From the NCBI GenBank assembly GCA_013407085.1, contig JACCGJ010014959.1:7501-71500 (forward strand): a stretch of DNA of 64,000 nucleotides, written 5' to 3'. This DNA is from Atriophallophorus winterbourni (lineage: Eukaryota > Platyhelminthes > Trematoda > Plagiorchiida > Microphallidae). The position numbers were made by a program, and so were the translations under genes. A model generated the notes under the pieces. The model saw only the letters and a list, made by a program, of their open reading frames with translations, was not told the DNA's origin and did no database searches. This document shows positions 53,401 through 59,720 of this stretch, in pieces (within the stretch, counting starts at the first letter, position 1; the number at the start of each line of letters is the position of its first letter).

Positions 53401-55524
53401 TTGCACATTCGTCCCGCAAATGTATGTCAACATATTGAGTACACTTTATGCTCATACATCTGGATGCGTTAAGGTTTACAATGACCTTTCGCCGAAATTC
53501 CCCACAATAATTGGCATCCGACAAGGATGACCTATTTCTCCATTTCTGTTCAATTTTGTAATTGATGCCATCATAGAATTGTGCTGCAAAGGTACCCCAG
53601 ACTTCGGAGTTCACATAATACCAGATGGCAAGCCTCTCGATTAGTGTTGAAGTGTTCTGCTGCAGGACATAGACTTATCAAATCAGGCGCTTGAAATTGT
53701 AGATCGATTTACGTATATCGGTAGTTGTATCAATGATTCTCCATCGTTAGATGACGCGGTCTAAGGCCACTGTAGCATTCTGGCGTCAGAAAGGACTGTC
53801 TGCTATTCAGAGGAAGAGTTTCAAAGGCGACGGTTCGAGCTGTATTACTGCATGGGTGTGAAAGTTGAACCGTACGTAAAGAACACATTCAGCGTCTCCA
53901 AGTATTTGACGACCGATGTCTCCGCAGTATTCTAGGAATTAGCTGCTACAATCGCATGCGTAGCGATGATCTCCGAAATAAGTTGTTCGGTAGTAATGCT
54001 GATATAGAGAATCAGATCGACCTGCATAGGTTACGCTGGTTTGGTCACGTTTTACGGATGCCGGACCACCGACTTCTGAAACGGATTCTTTTTGCGACGC
54101 CACATCCCGATTGGCGTAAATCTCGGGGTGTGTAAATCATCACGTGGCATAAGCAGCTAAAATTCCTCACTAGTAACCTTTCGAAAGTCGGCACAGCACG
54201 TCTTCTAAGCTGGTGTGCCCACGATCAGATATCGCAATGGCTAGTTACGCTTCAGGATTTGTCCCAAAACCGTGTTCAATGGCGGTCTTGCACTAAGCAT
54301 CTTCTTGGAGTGTTTGCTTACCCTTGTATGTTGTCAAGCGGAGTGACGAGAAAAGCTTGTTATGATGCATGACAGTGAAAACGTCAAGGAAGCTGTCATG
54401 TTGATGTCACTCTATTCGTTCACAATACAAGATTGAACACATGTTCCATTCGAGCTGTAGGCATCTCATCCCAGTTTGTTTGTGCTTACTCTTCTATAAA
54501 ATCCATGGGCAATTTGAGTCCCTTTCCCATATTTTACGATTTTAATTTTTTCGTGGTTGTATGGTAGTTATGCATTGGGTATATGCTACCGGTGTAATAC
54601 TGTCCTTGGCGATGATGAGTAAATGAACTTTGAGCCTGTTCTAGACACATAATTGATTAAGCTATTGAATTGTAACTTTTTTGTATTAAGTTTCCGGGAT
54701 TCCGAAAATATTATCGACTGCTTTTAAACATTGTATTGTGAAATGGAATTTTTGACTCCTTTACTCGTAATCGATATGTTTGCGTGTTGTGGTTGAAGTC
54801 TATCTTAAATATCTGCGGTTATAACTGCTACAACATGTGCCTCTCTGATTTCAAGTCCCCAAGTATGAACATCAAATCACCAAGCCAAAGTCCACTAAAA
54901 ACCGATCAACCGGTCAGGTCGTTGCCCGCTGTAGTCACCGCGCCAAGTCCCATGGAACCGACACATCAGAACCCCCACATTCGATCAGTACATGCCTCGC
55001 CTGATTTGATCCAGCCAATAGATCAAAGCGAAGGCACCTCAGTTGCAGCCAATAGGCAAATTCGTCGAAGTTATCCACGCACAGAAGCTGTAAATCAAAT
55101 TGACTCGTTCCAACTACATTCAGTGACACCACAACGTAAACAAATTTGCGCTCCTTGGAACGAGGATGCACTACAAAACCTCAATTCAACCCACCTAACG
55201 ACAGTTCAGTTCAGCAAGCCCTCACCTACCTCTCATTCTCCATCCTCGCCGAATATGGTTTACACATCCTCGATGGTTTTCAACCCGATCTTTAACGCGA
55301 ACAAACCCAGCATGGAACGAGCGAACAAACCGACGCCGGTCAATTTCCGGAGCTTCTTGGCCCAAAACAACACGTTGAATATAGTTCGCAGTGGTTCATT
55401 AGAACCCAATGAGTTGCTAACTGGCAGACCAACACAAAGGAACAAAATGAATACCAAAAACGATAGCATAGCTCGTGGACAAAGACCAATGAGTGGTGTA
55501 TTTCAGCATCTGTCTCCAAACTAG
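23319..55524 (+). CDS. Pez-family FERM protein (PTPN14/PTPN21-like), FERM domain and long linker
   Basis: Nineteen exons join in one continuous frame of 2258 codons to a TAG at 55522-55524. Residues ~20-314 form a full FERM domain: F1 in exons 1-2, F2 in exons 3-5, F3 in exons 6-8. The start MPIKLNFKRTHRYNV matches the vertebrate Pez N-terminus in position and pattern, and SIKKQLDK and LQADFGDF are Pez-like signatures. The linker (residues ~315-2258) has STPDL/STPNL-type boxes, a PPPY motif (1708-1711) and Cys/His clusters. Human PTPN14 and PTPN21 are about 1190 residues in total with a C-terminal phosphatase domain, so this linker is several times longer. Known relatives act at cell junctions and in YAP/Hippo control. 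No phosphatase exon was found in the window. The family call is firm; the phosphatase activity of this product is not shown. Confidence 0.9.
23493..23525 (+). other. 33-base micro-intron (Pez-like intron 1)
   Basis: GTAAAA donor to TTTTCCAG acceptor, 33 bases. Splicing restores the F1 frame (RLDIED then TSVFGLKYED). Without it the frame hits TGA. Confidence 0.9.
23526..23695 (+). CDS. Pez-like exon 2 (FERM F1 to F2)
   Basis: Reads TSVFGLKYEDWSGDHKWLFL, SIKKQLDKLARQPAITLGVM and ends in PDNQLR with two bases over. KKQLDK is shared with vertebrate Pez proteins. The donor is GTGCGA, a weak but usable site supported by the phase and homology of the next exon. Confidence 0.92.
23696..23726 (+). 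other. 31-base micro-intron (Pez-like intron 2)
   Basis: GTGCGA to AACAG, 31 bases, with a possible branch-point TTCTAAT in the middle. Its removal joins QLR to RFFYLQLRHD. Confidence 0.88.
23727..23824 (+). CDS. Pez-like exon 3 (FERM F2)
   Basis: Reads RFFYLQLRHDVATGVLPVTL and LGIKLSAYSLQ, the first helices of the FERM F2 lobe. The donor is CAAG/GTGAGT. One base carries into exon 4 to make Ala. Confidence 0.92.
23825..25777. other. Pez-like intron 3
   Basis: About 1.95 kb, AT-rich. It contains one copy of a dispersed SINE-like repeat (24105-24235, listed separately); nothing else was recognised. Confidence 0.6.
24105..24235 (-). repeat. SINE-like dispersed repeat, copy 1
   Basis: Shares with copies near 33600, 46650 and 63130 an order of blocks equivalent to GGCAACCTGACAGTAT, CAGTCTATGACTG, GCACTTTGCCTGGAT and CTTTCATAC. 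In this copy the blocks are ACCTGATAG, GCAGTCTATGGCTGAGCGGC and TTTGTCTGGATTAGGCTT. The source element is unknown. Confidence 0.6.
25778..25848 (+). CDS. Pez-like exon 4 (FERM F2)
   Basis: With the carried base it reads ADFGDFVDVETTLNNWKERF and ends in TPIE. ADFGDF is the diagnostic Pez form of the F2 lobe motif. The acceptor is TTATTGTAG and the donor is GTATGT. Confidence 0.92.
25849..27473. other. Pez-like intron 4
   Basis: About 1.6 kb. A GC-richer block around 26400-26790 carries an 18-base direct duplication and may be a mobile-element remnant, but no protein or terminal motif identifies it. Confidence 0.5.
26714..26760. repeat. 18-base direct duplication
   Basis: ACCGTCTACCACTGTGAG occurs at 26714-26731 and again, identical, at 26743-26760, separated by 11 bases. 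Confidence 0.9.
27474..27638 (+). CDS. Pez-like exon 5 (FERM F2 end)
   Basis: 55 codons, phase 0 at both ends, reading GTLCGAFDLSSADYIEDILW, then QDNAIWYFLDEIRHIPQYGV to FRGM. It aligns with the helix before the F2/F3 hinge of Pez (family pattern: ElMYinEVeRldgfG). The acceptor is GGAACAG and the donor is GTGAGT. Confidence 0.9.
27639..29057. other. Pez-like intron 5
   Basis: About 1.4 kb with one truncated LINE B copy (27814-28030). Otherwise nothing was recognised. Confidence 0.6.
27814..28030 (-). mobile_element. 5'-truncated LINE B copy
   Basis: About 215 bases matching the 3' end of LINE B (shared GATGTACATCACAATCGCAT, GGGAGGAACAATCT, CAGCAGCCAAGAGCTG), antisense to the Pez-like gene. 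Confidence 0.85.
29058..29152 (+). CDS. Pez-like exon 6 (FERM F3 start)
   Basis: Reads TCRNEPAELGVSRNGITVIV and LDPGHQPTVNL with two bases over. ELGV-x3-GITV matches the LG-x4-GIxV strand pair that opens the PH-like F3 lobe. The acceptor is TTTTTCCAG and the donor is GTAAGC. Its length and phase fit exons 5 and 7 exactly, though overall similarity is modest. Confidence 0.8.
29153..31579. other. Pez-like intron 6
   Basis: About 2.4 kb. It includes a 35-base direct repeat pair at 30868-30989. No gene or mobile element was identified with confidence. Confidence 0.5.
30868..30989. repeat. 35-base direct repeat pair
   Basis: Two identical 35-base copies (30868-30902 and 30955-30989) beginning AGGTCGAACTAAAACACTGA are spaced 87 bases apart. 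A further short repeat, TATACGAACAT, follows the second copy twice. Confidence 0.9.
31580..31667 (+). CDS. Pez-like exon 7 (FERM F3)
   Basis: With the carried bases it reads KWENIKDLTYSKKMFTIHML and onward to SVQFLF, matching the F3 pattern RWnDi-x2-x-hnKsff-eL. The acceptor is TTTTTATCCAG and the donor is GTAAGT. Confidence 0.9.
32271..32905. repeat. ~236-base tandem repeat, about 2.6 units, ending in a fold-back
   Basis: Unit starts (ATGCCACTGT) are at 32281, 32516 and 32753, so the period is 235-237. Each unit carries a short hairpin, AGGTTGGT-ACG-ACCAACCT, perfect in units 1 and 2 (32297-32315, 32533-32551) and decayed in unit 3. It also has a GGGTTTGAACCC box in units 2 and 3 that resembles a tRNA-type B box, and an ACCGGTTTCGTGCTGTTTGC block. 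At about 32860 unit 3 stops and the next ~46 bases are the reverse complement of what should follow. Related, more diverged sequence occurs at 37626-37722, 38030-38312 and 60425-60500. Confidence 0.85.
33600..33705 (+). repeat. SINE-like dispersed repeat, copy 2
   Basis: Same block order as the copy at 46645-46800: GCCTGATCCAGGC, CCGCACAGT, AATACTGTCATGTTGC. It is opposite in orientation to copies 1 and 4. Confidence 0.65.
34518..34600 (+). CDS. Pez-like exon 8 (FERM F3 C-terminal helix)
   Basis: Reads DDTESARYLWQFCIQMHSSY and IEYWTKV with two bases over. It matches the last FERM helix of protein tyrosine phosphatases (D-x-E-x-A-K-Y-x-W-x-x-C). The acceptor is TTTATCTGCAG and the donor is GTGAGT. 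Confidence 0.92.
34601..35172. other. Pez-like intron 8
   Basis: About 570 bases, AT-rich, with nothing recognised except the pyrimidine-rich acceptor tract at its end. Confidence 0.6.
35173..35214 (+). CDS. Pez-like exon 9 (linker)
   Basis: A 42-base exon reading SAPQQPALHISEP after completing a Lys codon, with two bases over. The acceptor tract TTTCTCTTTCTTTCAG and donor GTGAGT are strong, and phase fits both neighbours. Confidence 0.8.
35305..35353 (+). CDS. Pez-like exon 10 (linker)
   Basis: A 49-base exon reading DILRGTEPRYTNSDSP in phase. The acceptor is TTTTCTATTTTCAG and the donor is GTAAGG. Confidence 0.8.
35580..36160. mobile_element. piggyBac-like MITE (581 bases) with TTAA target duplication
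   Basis: The left end is TTAA (35576-35579) then CCCTTTCATGCCTG. The right end, read inward, is TTAA (36161-36164) then CCCTTTCAGGACGGATG. Terminal inverted repeats starting CCCTTT and flanked by TTAA are the hallmark of piggyBac-superfamily transposons. No transposase frame is inside. An internal near-palindrome (35714-35770) pairs GTTACATCCGGCATAAGTCA with TGACTTCTGCCGGATGTAAC. GGTTACATC-type words recur near both ends. Confidence 0.85.
37626..37722. repeat. Diverged copy of the 236-base repeat family
   Basis: Contains TGCTCACATCCCC, CCACTACCGGTTTCTGGCTG and CGTCATCATGTGG, corresponding to the conserved ACCGGTTTC/TGCTGTTTGC/TCATCAGG block of the array at 32.3 kb. Confidence 0.65.
38030..38312. 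repeat. Diverged unit of the 236-base repeat family, plus start of a second
   Basis: ACTACCGGCTTCTGGCTGTT, GTCATCAGGTGGAGACAGTA, AATGGTAAACAAG and ATGCCACTGTTG follow in the same order as in the 32.3 kb array. The leading block GATGTGTTGCTCGCATCCCC recurs at about 38274, giving a ~240-base period. Confidence 0.7.
38355..38830 (+). mobile_element. CR1-like RT fragment
   Basis: A plus-strand frame contains ENLIFADDVIHWITI, an RT motif C, followed by DWTTSEEDLGICACGIL, which parallels the DLGVWICDSLK region of the LINE at 57-58.6 kb. The right part (to ~38830) resembles the thumb region in other frames. Frameshifted and truncated at both ends. Confidence 0.75.
39098..39190 (-). mobile_element. 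Short LINE B 3'-end copy
   Basis: Matches the terminal ~90 bases of LINE B (GTTGGCCTCCTTGGG, ATGGATGTACATCTCAAGCG, TTTTAGAATAACTAA), antisense to the Pez-like gene. Confidence 0.7.
39817..39862 (+). CDS. Pez-like exon 11 (linker, tentative)
   Basis: A 46-base segment between TTTTTAG and GTAAGT, reading LLGRMLQNGHFTCTH in the phase set by exon 10, with one base left that exon 12 needs. Phase is its main support; the peptide itself is unremarkable. Without it, exon 12 could instead begin at 40145 in phase 0. Confidence 0.45.
40257..41439 (+). CDS. Pez-like exon 12 (linker, His/Ser-rich)
   Basis: A 1183-base exon opening HEVLNQPGTQEQTISLGTR after completing a Pro codon. It has a His-rich patch (HHSHRCRHHHNGKLNRHH, near 40830-40880) and Ser-rich tracts (SSRTSFSSSSSSCG, SSTS repeats). 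The acceptor is ATCGCTATTTCAG and the donor GTGAGT starts at 41440. Low-complexity, presumably disordered; no domain recognised. Confidence 0.85.
41513..41783 (+). CDS. Pez-like exon 13 (linker)
   Basis: Completes a Lys codon and reads RQQAIVENTRAEHETPITDE, with KRLHEFQRWFFEAKQRLPSV in the middle, ending in DDTIGDR before GTAAGT. Intron 12 before it is only 73 bases. The aromatic/basic middle segment looks structured compared with the flanking Ser-rich sequence. Confidence 0.88.
41784..43946. other. Pez-like intron 13
   Basis: About 2.2 kb containing a truncated LINE B copy (42310-42800). The remainder shows nothing recognisable. Confidence 0.6.
42310..42800 (-). mobile_element. 5'-truncated LINE B copy with RT C-terminus
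   Basis: About 490 bases. The minus-strand frame reads QRRLRWLGHVYRMENGRIPK, KDLLYGELQLGSRPLGRPHL and DMKALGIDLASWEELAL, close to LINE B at 13.4-13.6 kb, followed by the common 3' end. The frame is unbroken here, so this copy is probably younger than the 13 kb one. Confidence 0.9.
43947..45086 (+). CDS. Pez-like exon 14 (linker)
   Basis: 380 codons, phase 0 at both ends, opening FIQSTQQRTEQSFATSGMQQ and ending IHQLLNLTNIR before GTGAGT. Rich in Ser, Thr, Pro and Asn with a Thr run near 44960. No domain recognised. The acceptor is TTTATTTTTGCAG. Confidence 0.9.
45479..45756 (+). CDS. Pez-like exon 15 (linker, STPNL box and acidic patch)
   Basis: Reads LDILGYLLRNTSSSTSSD, a helical stretch ETELAHRLLAEYRQVLLQQQ, then NSVSTPNLTASQELQ and an acidic run EDIEDFDVDICEED. 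The VSTPxL-x3-xLQ box resembles one in vertebrate PTPN14 (VSTPEL). The donor is GTAAGT with two bases over. Confidence 0.88.
46645..46800 (+). repeat. SINE-like dispersed repeat, copy 3
   Basis: The longest copy: AAACCTGATCCAGGCAAAGT, CCGCACAGTCAGCGACTGCA, ACTGTCAGGTTGCCC and, at its right, GAGACTCCAGCGTGTTT. Its reverse complement matches 63130-63270 over the same blocks. Confidence 0.7.
46900..47960 (+). pseudogene. FLYWCH plus MULE transposase remnant
   Basis: The first frame (46910-47287) has a FLYWCH-type zinc finger: TLVYMGNEFWFEKQL, then INWRCNRLVTHKCRARLVTS and a His in ALHNLE. After frameshifts the MULE transposase core follows: FSKMWFANGTFKVVPSIFYQ, LYTIHFQYAEGVTPPAIYCL, then LAPDIILTDFESAAMNAF and QVTGCYLHLC in another frame. 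FLYWCH-MULE fusions are known in animal Mutator-like elements. The usual DGTF aspartate is Asn here (NGTF), and at least two frameshifts break the protein, so it is inactive. No terminal inverted repeats were identified. Confidence 0.85.
48495..48711 (+). CDS. Pez-like exon 16 (linker, basic)
   Basis: Completes an Asn codon and reads TTREALDGLQSQAKSKSIEK, then a Lys/Arg-rich run (KTSRSKAKKHVCHNQ) to HGYGERP. The donor is GTACGT and the acceptor is TTGATTTTAG. The basic patch could act as a localisation signal, but that is only a guess. Confidence 0.85.
48712..49463. other. Pez-like intron 16
   Basis: About 750 bases with an (ATTT)n run at 49403-49429 close to the acceptor; nothing else recognised. 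Confidence 0.6.
49403..49429. repeat. (ATTT)n microsatellite
   Basis: About six ATTT units, of the same type as the tail of LINE C. It may mark a 3' end of a decayed element. Confidence 0.75.
49464..49859 (+). CDS. Pez-like exon 17 (linker)
   Basis: 132 codons, phase 0 at both ends, reading LSVVSSTDAESNGTFRVLSS and later ELGQYIIGSGEGSQVISDEW to TTSERT. The acceptor is TTTTCTTCAG. The chosen donor is GTAAAT at 49860; GTAGTG at 49833 is an alternative. Confidence 0.82.
50058..51599 (+). CDS. Pez-like exon 18 (linker, PPPY and Cys/His clusters)
   Basis: 514 codons, phase 0 at both ends, from TNCMDLLSKVKGVQK to TTQWIKM before GTAAGA. It contains STPDL (near 50290), a WW-binding PPPY motif at 50613-50624 (FDPPPYKFHD) and three Cys/His groups: CHCSCH (50478), HSHCSTC (~50895) and CVHCTNC (51135). 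A five-His run lies near 51325. In vertebrate Pez, PPxY motifs bind the WW domains of YAP and KIBRA, so PPPY here supports a similar role by inference. Confidence 0.92.
51600..54855. other. Pez-like intron 18
   Basis: About 3.25 kb, mostly filled by LINE D (about 51700-54420) in the same orientation as the gene. Confidence 0.7.
51700..54420 (+). mobile_element. LINE D: degenerate endonuclease/RT retrotransposon
   Basis: Endonuclease pieces: VVLAEDMNARLGRL near 51990 and AKIDHITIS near 52215. RT pieces: KPFKAAGPDDIPP near 52960, QAGFRPGIGCIDHIFTLQRI near 53240, AIFIDFKGAFNSVDRNVLF near 53335, and GIRQG-stop-PISPFLFN near 53515. C-terminal RLRWFGHVLRMPDHRLLKRI is near 54030, with QDLSQNRVQWRSC near 54260. 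The RT motif C (xADD) is missing where the sequence jumps from PDGKPLD to EIVDRFTYIGS, and there are several stops, so it is dead. The tail pattern is one seen in fluke LINEs; clade left open. Confidence 0.85.
54856..55524 (+). CDS. Pez-like exon 19 (linker, ends in TAG at a splice donor)
   Basis: Reads SPSMNIKSPSQSPLKTDQPV, HIRSVHASPDLIQPIDQ (an SPDL box like those of vertebrate Pez) and onward to PMSGVFQHLSPN, then TAG at 55522-55524. The bases after the TAG are GTAAGA, so CTAG/GTAAGA reads as an excellent donor in phase 0. The acceptor is CTCTCTGATTTCAAG at 54855. Either this is the true end of this product, or the stop is a mutation, error or isoform-specific end ahead of the phosphatase exons. 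Confidence 0.85.
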   Translation, partial: SPSMNIKSPSQSPLKTDQPVRSLPAVVTAPSPMEPTHQNPHIRSVHASPDLIQPIDQSEGTSVAANRQIRRSYPRTEAVNQIDSFQLHSVTPQRKQICAPWNEDALQNLNSTHLTTVQFSKPSPTSHSPSSPNMVYTSSMVFNPIFNANKPSMERANKPTPVNFRSFLAQNNTLNIVRSGSLEPNELLTGRPTQRNKMNTKNDSIARGQRPMSGVFQHLSPN

Positions 55525-56639
55525 GTAAGAATTGTATATTTGTTTTAATGCGTCGTTCATTTTTCCGTTACTCAAATCGTAACATATGTTGCTTGCATTT
55601 CGTGGCCTCTGATAATTTGTTCCAGTTATCGAGGCATGGAAAACGAGACTTGGGTTCATTCGGACTACATGGTGTACGTGGCGACGCAATCTTTTAGGTT
55701 AACTGTGAGATGCCCATTTTTGTTGAAAAATAGAACAGCAATTTTTAATCGCGCAATCATATCACAAAATATACAGGCGGTCAAGAAATTTCATTCGTAA
55801 AAGTGCAATCAATCTGTTTATTTAATTTCGAGCACCAAGGTTTGCTGTACGAATCCTATTTAATAGTGGTTGGAAATTCGTAGCTTGTTTACCATCCTTC
55901 ACTTTTACAAGTTTTCCCAAATCTAATCTCTCCATCTGCTTCTGATGATGACCAAAGTATCGAAGACTTTAATGGAGCCGAAGTTCAATGATCAGACCAA
56001 CAAAAAATAAATTTAATTAAACTCACTAATTTCATCACATAATTTACGATTCAGTTGCAAACAGATAAGTGTGTGAATAGGAGTTATGTGGTTTTCGAAG
56101 CTTCTTCGAATACTTAGTATAACCAGCTAATTCTGGACTGTGATCAGCTAGCAAAATCTGTCGTCTGTCATTATTTGGTCATTTAAACTACTTATTAGTA
56201 GCAGAACTTTTGAAATATTCTCAATACAAGCTTTATGTGGTTGCCCCAGCTGAGAGTTAATCTGCAGTATATTCTCTCTTTCTTAGCAGAATTTGAAACT
56301 AAAACGATCCGTTTGCAGGAAATAACATCATTTGCAAAATGTTTTATCAACCATGAATAAGCTATTCTCCATGTACGTTATTTTGCGTATCGCTCGTCAT
56401 TCTTTTGCAATCCACGTCGTGTTGAAACCGTGTACTGAAGAATAAGTTGTTTCCGTTAAGTGTCCATATAGACTCAACGTTCTGCATGCACATAATTTCC
56501 AACCCACATGTTTGGTTCTCCGCGCTCATCAGGATCTGTATTTGTGGTTCTTGAAGTTTATAACTACTTTTGTACAACGAACGCGACTGTTCATGGTGGT
56601 TGATAATAGAATCAGAATAAATTAGGGTGTAGCATTTGA
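55525..56639. other. 3' flank or next intron of the Pez-like gene
   Basis: About 1.1 kb, AT-rich, with an AATAAA at about 56006 that could serve as a polyadenylation signal if the gene ends at 55524. No exon was recognised. Confidence 0.4.
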
Positions 56640-56990
56640 ACGCTTATAACTAACTATTTGAGACTTGTAGACACATTTTTGTCTACTCTAAATCACCAGG
56701 GGCTAAACCAGGCACAGTACATACCTCATGGACAACGCAAGAAAAGGACATCAGCGTATGGATTAGTGGAAGTCTTAAGAATAGCACGCAATGAGAAGCA
56801 GCGTACAGCCGAGATAGCCGCATGCTAGGTATGCTTCGGCGTAGTTTCGGACGTTTTCCCGTGAAACATTCTCCATGCTCATAAATACGGTTAGTTCACC
56901 TAACCCTGTGATGGATTACTCAGTGCAAGCTTGGGCGCCATGGCTACAAAAGGATATCAAGCAACCGCAACCTACCGTATGAAGATCGAC
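56640..56990 (+). mobile_element. CR1-like LINE fragment (RT thumb region)
   Basis: Decayed copy of the segment at 57955-58180 of the neighbouring LINE: GGACATCAGCGTATGGATTA-like sequence, then CATGCTAGGTATGCTTCG and TGGGCGCCATGG. It is cut off by the start of LINE E. Confidence 0.65.
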
Positions 56991-56991
56991 A

Positions 56992-58600
56992 GTGTTTAGC
57001 CCGATAACGGTGAGGGCGAATGAGAATTTACTGACATCAATTGTATCTCAACAACTGAATGATATTGAGATTAATTCAGCGATTATACGAAGACACTTGT
57101 GTCGACTGAACCCTAGGAAATCTCCTGGAGCCGATGGAATAACACCAGCACTATTAAAATCCTGTGACCAGCAGCTGTGTGAACCACTATGCCAATTGTT
57201 TCAACATTCCCTAACCGAAGGAGTGGTGCCAACAGAGTGGAAGACAGGGGTAATTTCACCAATTTATAAGGGTGGTAGCCGTTTAGATCCCGCGAACTAC
57301 CGTCCTGTCACCCTACTTCCCGTGATATCTAAAGTTATGGAGCGCATAGTGACCGAAAATATAGTTCATCACTTGGAATCACAAAATATACGATATGTCG
57401 CCCAGCATGGGTTTCGTAAAGCTCGCTCCTGCTTGACAAACTTGCTGACGGTATTAAACGTTTGGACCCAAACCGTTGACGCAGGAGACAGTGTGCACGC
57501 GTGCTATCTGGATATGTCGAAAGCTTTCGACAGAGTTGATCACTTCCTGTTGCTACAAAAGCTGAAACAGATTGTTATTGACGGGCAGCTACTCGTATGG
57601 TTCGAAAGCTACCTCAATGGGCGCAAGGCAACCGTTCGAGTTAACGGGGTACAATCACAAGCCATTAATACCTCCAGTGGTGTACCGCAAGGTTCCGTTC
57701 TCGGACCAGTGCTTTTCTTAGTTTACATCAATGATTTACCTGAGACGCTCTCATGCAAGGTAGTTCTTTTTGCGGATGATGTTAAACTTTGGATGCGAAT
57801 AAAATCAACTGCAGACTGCGTAAAACTGCAAAGTGATTTAGATGCACTACACGAATGGTCAGTTAGAAATAAACTGCCGTTCAATTTTCAAAAATGCAAG
57901 TTACTGCAAATCGTAAGCCCTTTCAGTACGAATATCACTTTGGGCAGACAATTTTGAGCTGGACCGAATTGGAGAAGGATCTTGGAGTCTGGATATGTGA
58001 CAGCCTAAAGAACAGCGTGCATTGTGAGGTCATTTACAAGCGTGCTTCAAAGCTTCTAGGTATGCTTCGACGGATCTTCAGAACCTTTACGCCTGTAATG
58101 TTGCCAAGCATCATGAAGACCTACTTAATTCCCACAATGGAACATGCATCGCAAGCATGGACTCCGTGGATGAAAAAAGATATATTCTTGCTTGACAGGA
58201 TATATCATCGTGCAACTAAACTCGTGCGTGGCTTTCGAGACCTTACATACGAGCAAAGGTTGAAAAAGCTAAAGCTTCCCACTCCCCTTCAACGTAGACT
58301 TCGAAGTGACGTTATATTACTTACAAAATATTGAATACTCCAGATCATCCACTCAAACATTTGTTCAAATACCGTGAATCAGGAATTACACGTAGCCACT
58401 CAGCAGCACTACAAATTCCCCATTCCCGTACTAATTGTCGCCGATATTTCTATTCGGTACGTGTCTGTTTCCTGTGGAATGCCCTTCCCGAAGCAATTAT
58501 CATCTCTTCCTGTATCCAAACATTCACTCGAAACTTGGACACTTATTTGTTGCATAACGACTTGACGATGCCTGTGTATTGACTCAGGGTAAGCATATTA
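56992..58600 (+). mobile_element. LINE E: 5'-truncated CR1-like retrotransposon with near-intact RT
   Basis: One frame (56992-57957) carries nearly the whole RT: NPRKSPGADGITPALLK, ANYRPVTLLPVISKVMERIV, AQHGFRKARSCLTNLLTVLN, CYLDMSKAFDRVDHFLLLQK, TSSGVPQGSVLGPVLFLVYI and KVVLFADDVKLW with catalytic Asp residues present. A frameshift near 57900-57950 moves to the thumb frame (to 58334), and a second leads to the C-terminal YFYSVRVCFLWNALPEAI (to 58582). The endonuclease and ORF1 are missing. Confidence 0.9.
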
Positions 58601-58729
58601 CTTGACTCCAGTGACATCGTATAATTGTTTTTTTATACCTCTTATTTAACGCATATTTACTATGATATGGTAATTGTGAAGCTATGTGCTTTTTGTGACC
58701 ATAAATTCTTGAATCTTGACTGGTGCATC

Positions 58730-59050
58730 TTAATTAGGATACACTGCCTCGCAGACGGTACGATTGGGTCTAATCCTGACTTATAAAGTAATGAACGCAA
58801 AAATGTACCCGCCGAGGCATCTATTTCGCCTCCAGTCAAGTCATGCCACACGTACTGACCCACGGCATTTGATGTTCCACATTCTCACCGGAACTGCGGT
58901 CGGTTCTTCTATTCAGTGCGCGTTTGTTTCTTATGGAAGTCCATACCGTCAGATGTTGTACAATCATCTAGTGGAGGGATTTTCAGGAACAAACTGGATA
59001 TATCTTTACGTAGTAATTCCATTCTACATTTATATAACACATTTATCCTA
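58730..59050 (+). mobile_element. Second CR1-like 3' fragment
   Basis: Frames here repeat the C-terminal pattern of LINE E in diverged form: MYPPRHLFRLQSSHATRTD, FSACV-like CAFVSYGSPYRQ, with frameshifts. It follows LINE E directly, so two related elements are stacked. Confidence 0.65.
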
Positions 59051-59179
59051 ACGAATATTCTCCCACCATACCGAGACAATAAAAGACATTTTTTCATGAA
59101 AGCTTAACAGTTGTTCTCTTTATTACAGTTATTCGAAACGGTCATTGGTTCCAGGAGCCCGCTTTGACTACCGTTTATC

Positions 59180-59720
59180 TCGTACTACTATTTACAGTTT
59201 CGAATTTGCATGTAGGAATTGTAGTTGCCTTCCCGATTGTAACATAATTCATAATAATTTCTTGCCTTTAATGTAATTGTCGGCTTATGTCGATCGGTGT
59301 CAATTGTTGATGCAAACTTCAATAAAATTGAGATTTCATACACAATGCAGTGCGGGGTCCTTCGCGCATTTCGGGCTACGTTTAAGATGCGACGGATGAT
59401 CCCTGAATGGAAATAATTCATCTTCCGTTCGTGTATTGTTCAGATTATCCAAGTTTCGTTGCCATAATATGAATGCAGTTTATATCCTCGTTTTTGCTTC
59501 ACTGTCAAGTCGCGGTTGCCCAATCTTGAGTTCATGCTGGTCGAGACGTTGGTTGCCTTGCCAAACCGCCTATTGAACTCGTTGTGAGTTCTCCGTAATG
59601 CTTAAACCGCGAGAGGTGAAATAGTTCAATAGGGATGATTTAATACGACACGGTCCTTTCACCAAGTACTTCTTTTTTGTTAATGTTTATCCTCAGCCCT
59701 GGGCATTAACATGTCGACAA
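59180..59720 (-). mobile_element. Diverged LINE B-related fragment
   Basis: The forward strand at 59380-59570 parallels 13650-13860 of LINE B: AAGATGCGACGGATG, TTCCGTTCGTGT, GTTTCGTTGCC, TCGCGGTTGCCCAA. The minus-strand product starts SGIIRRILN like RSIRRILN in LINE B. Confidence 0.7.
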
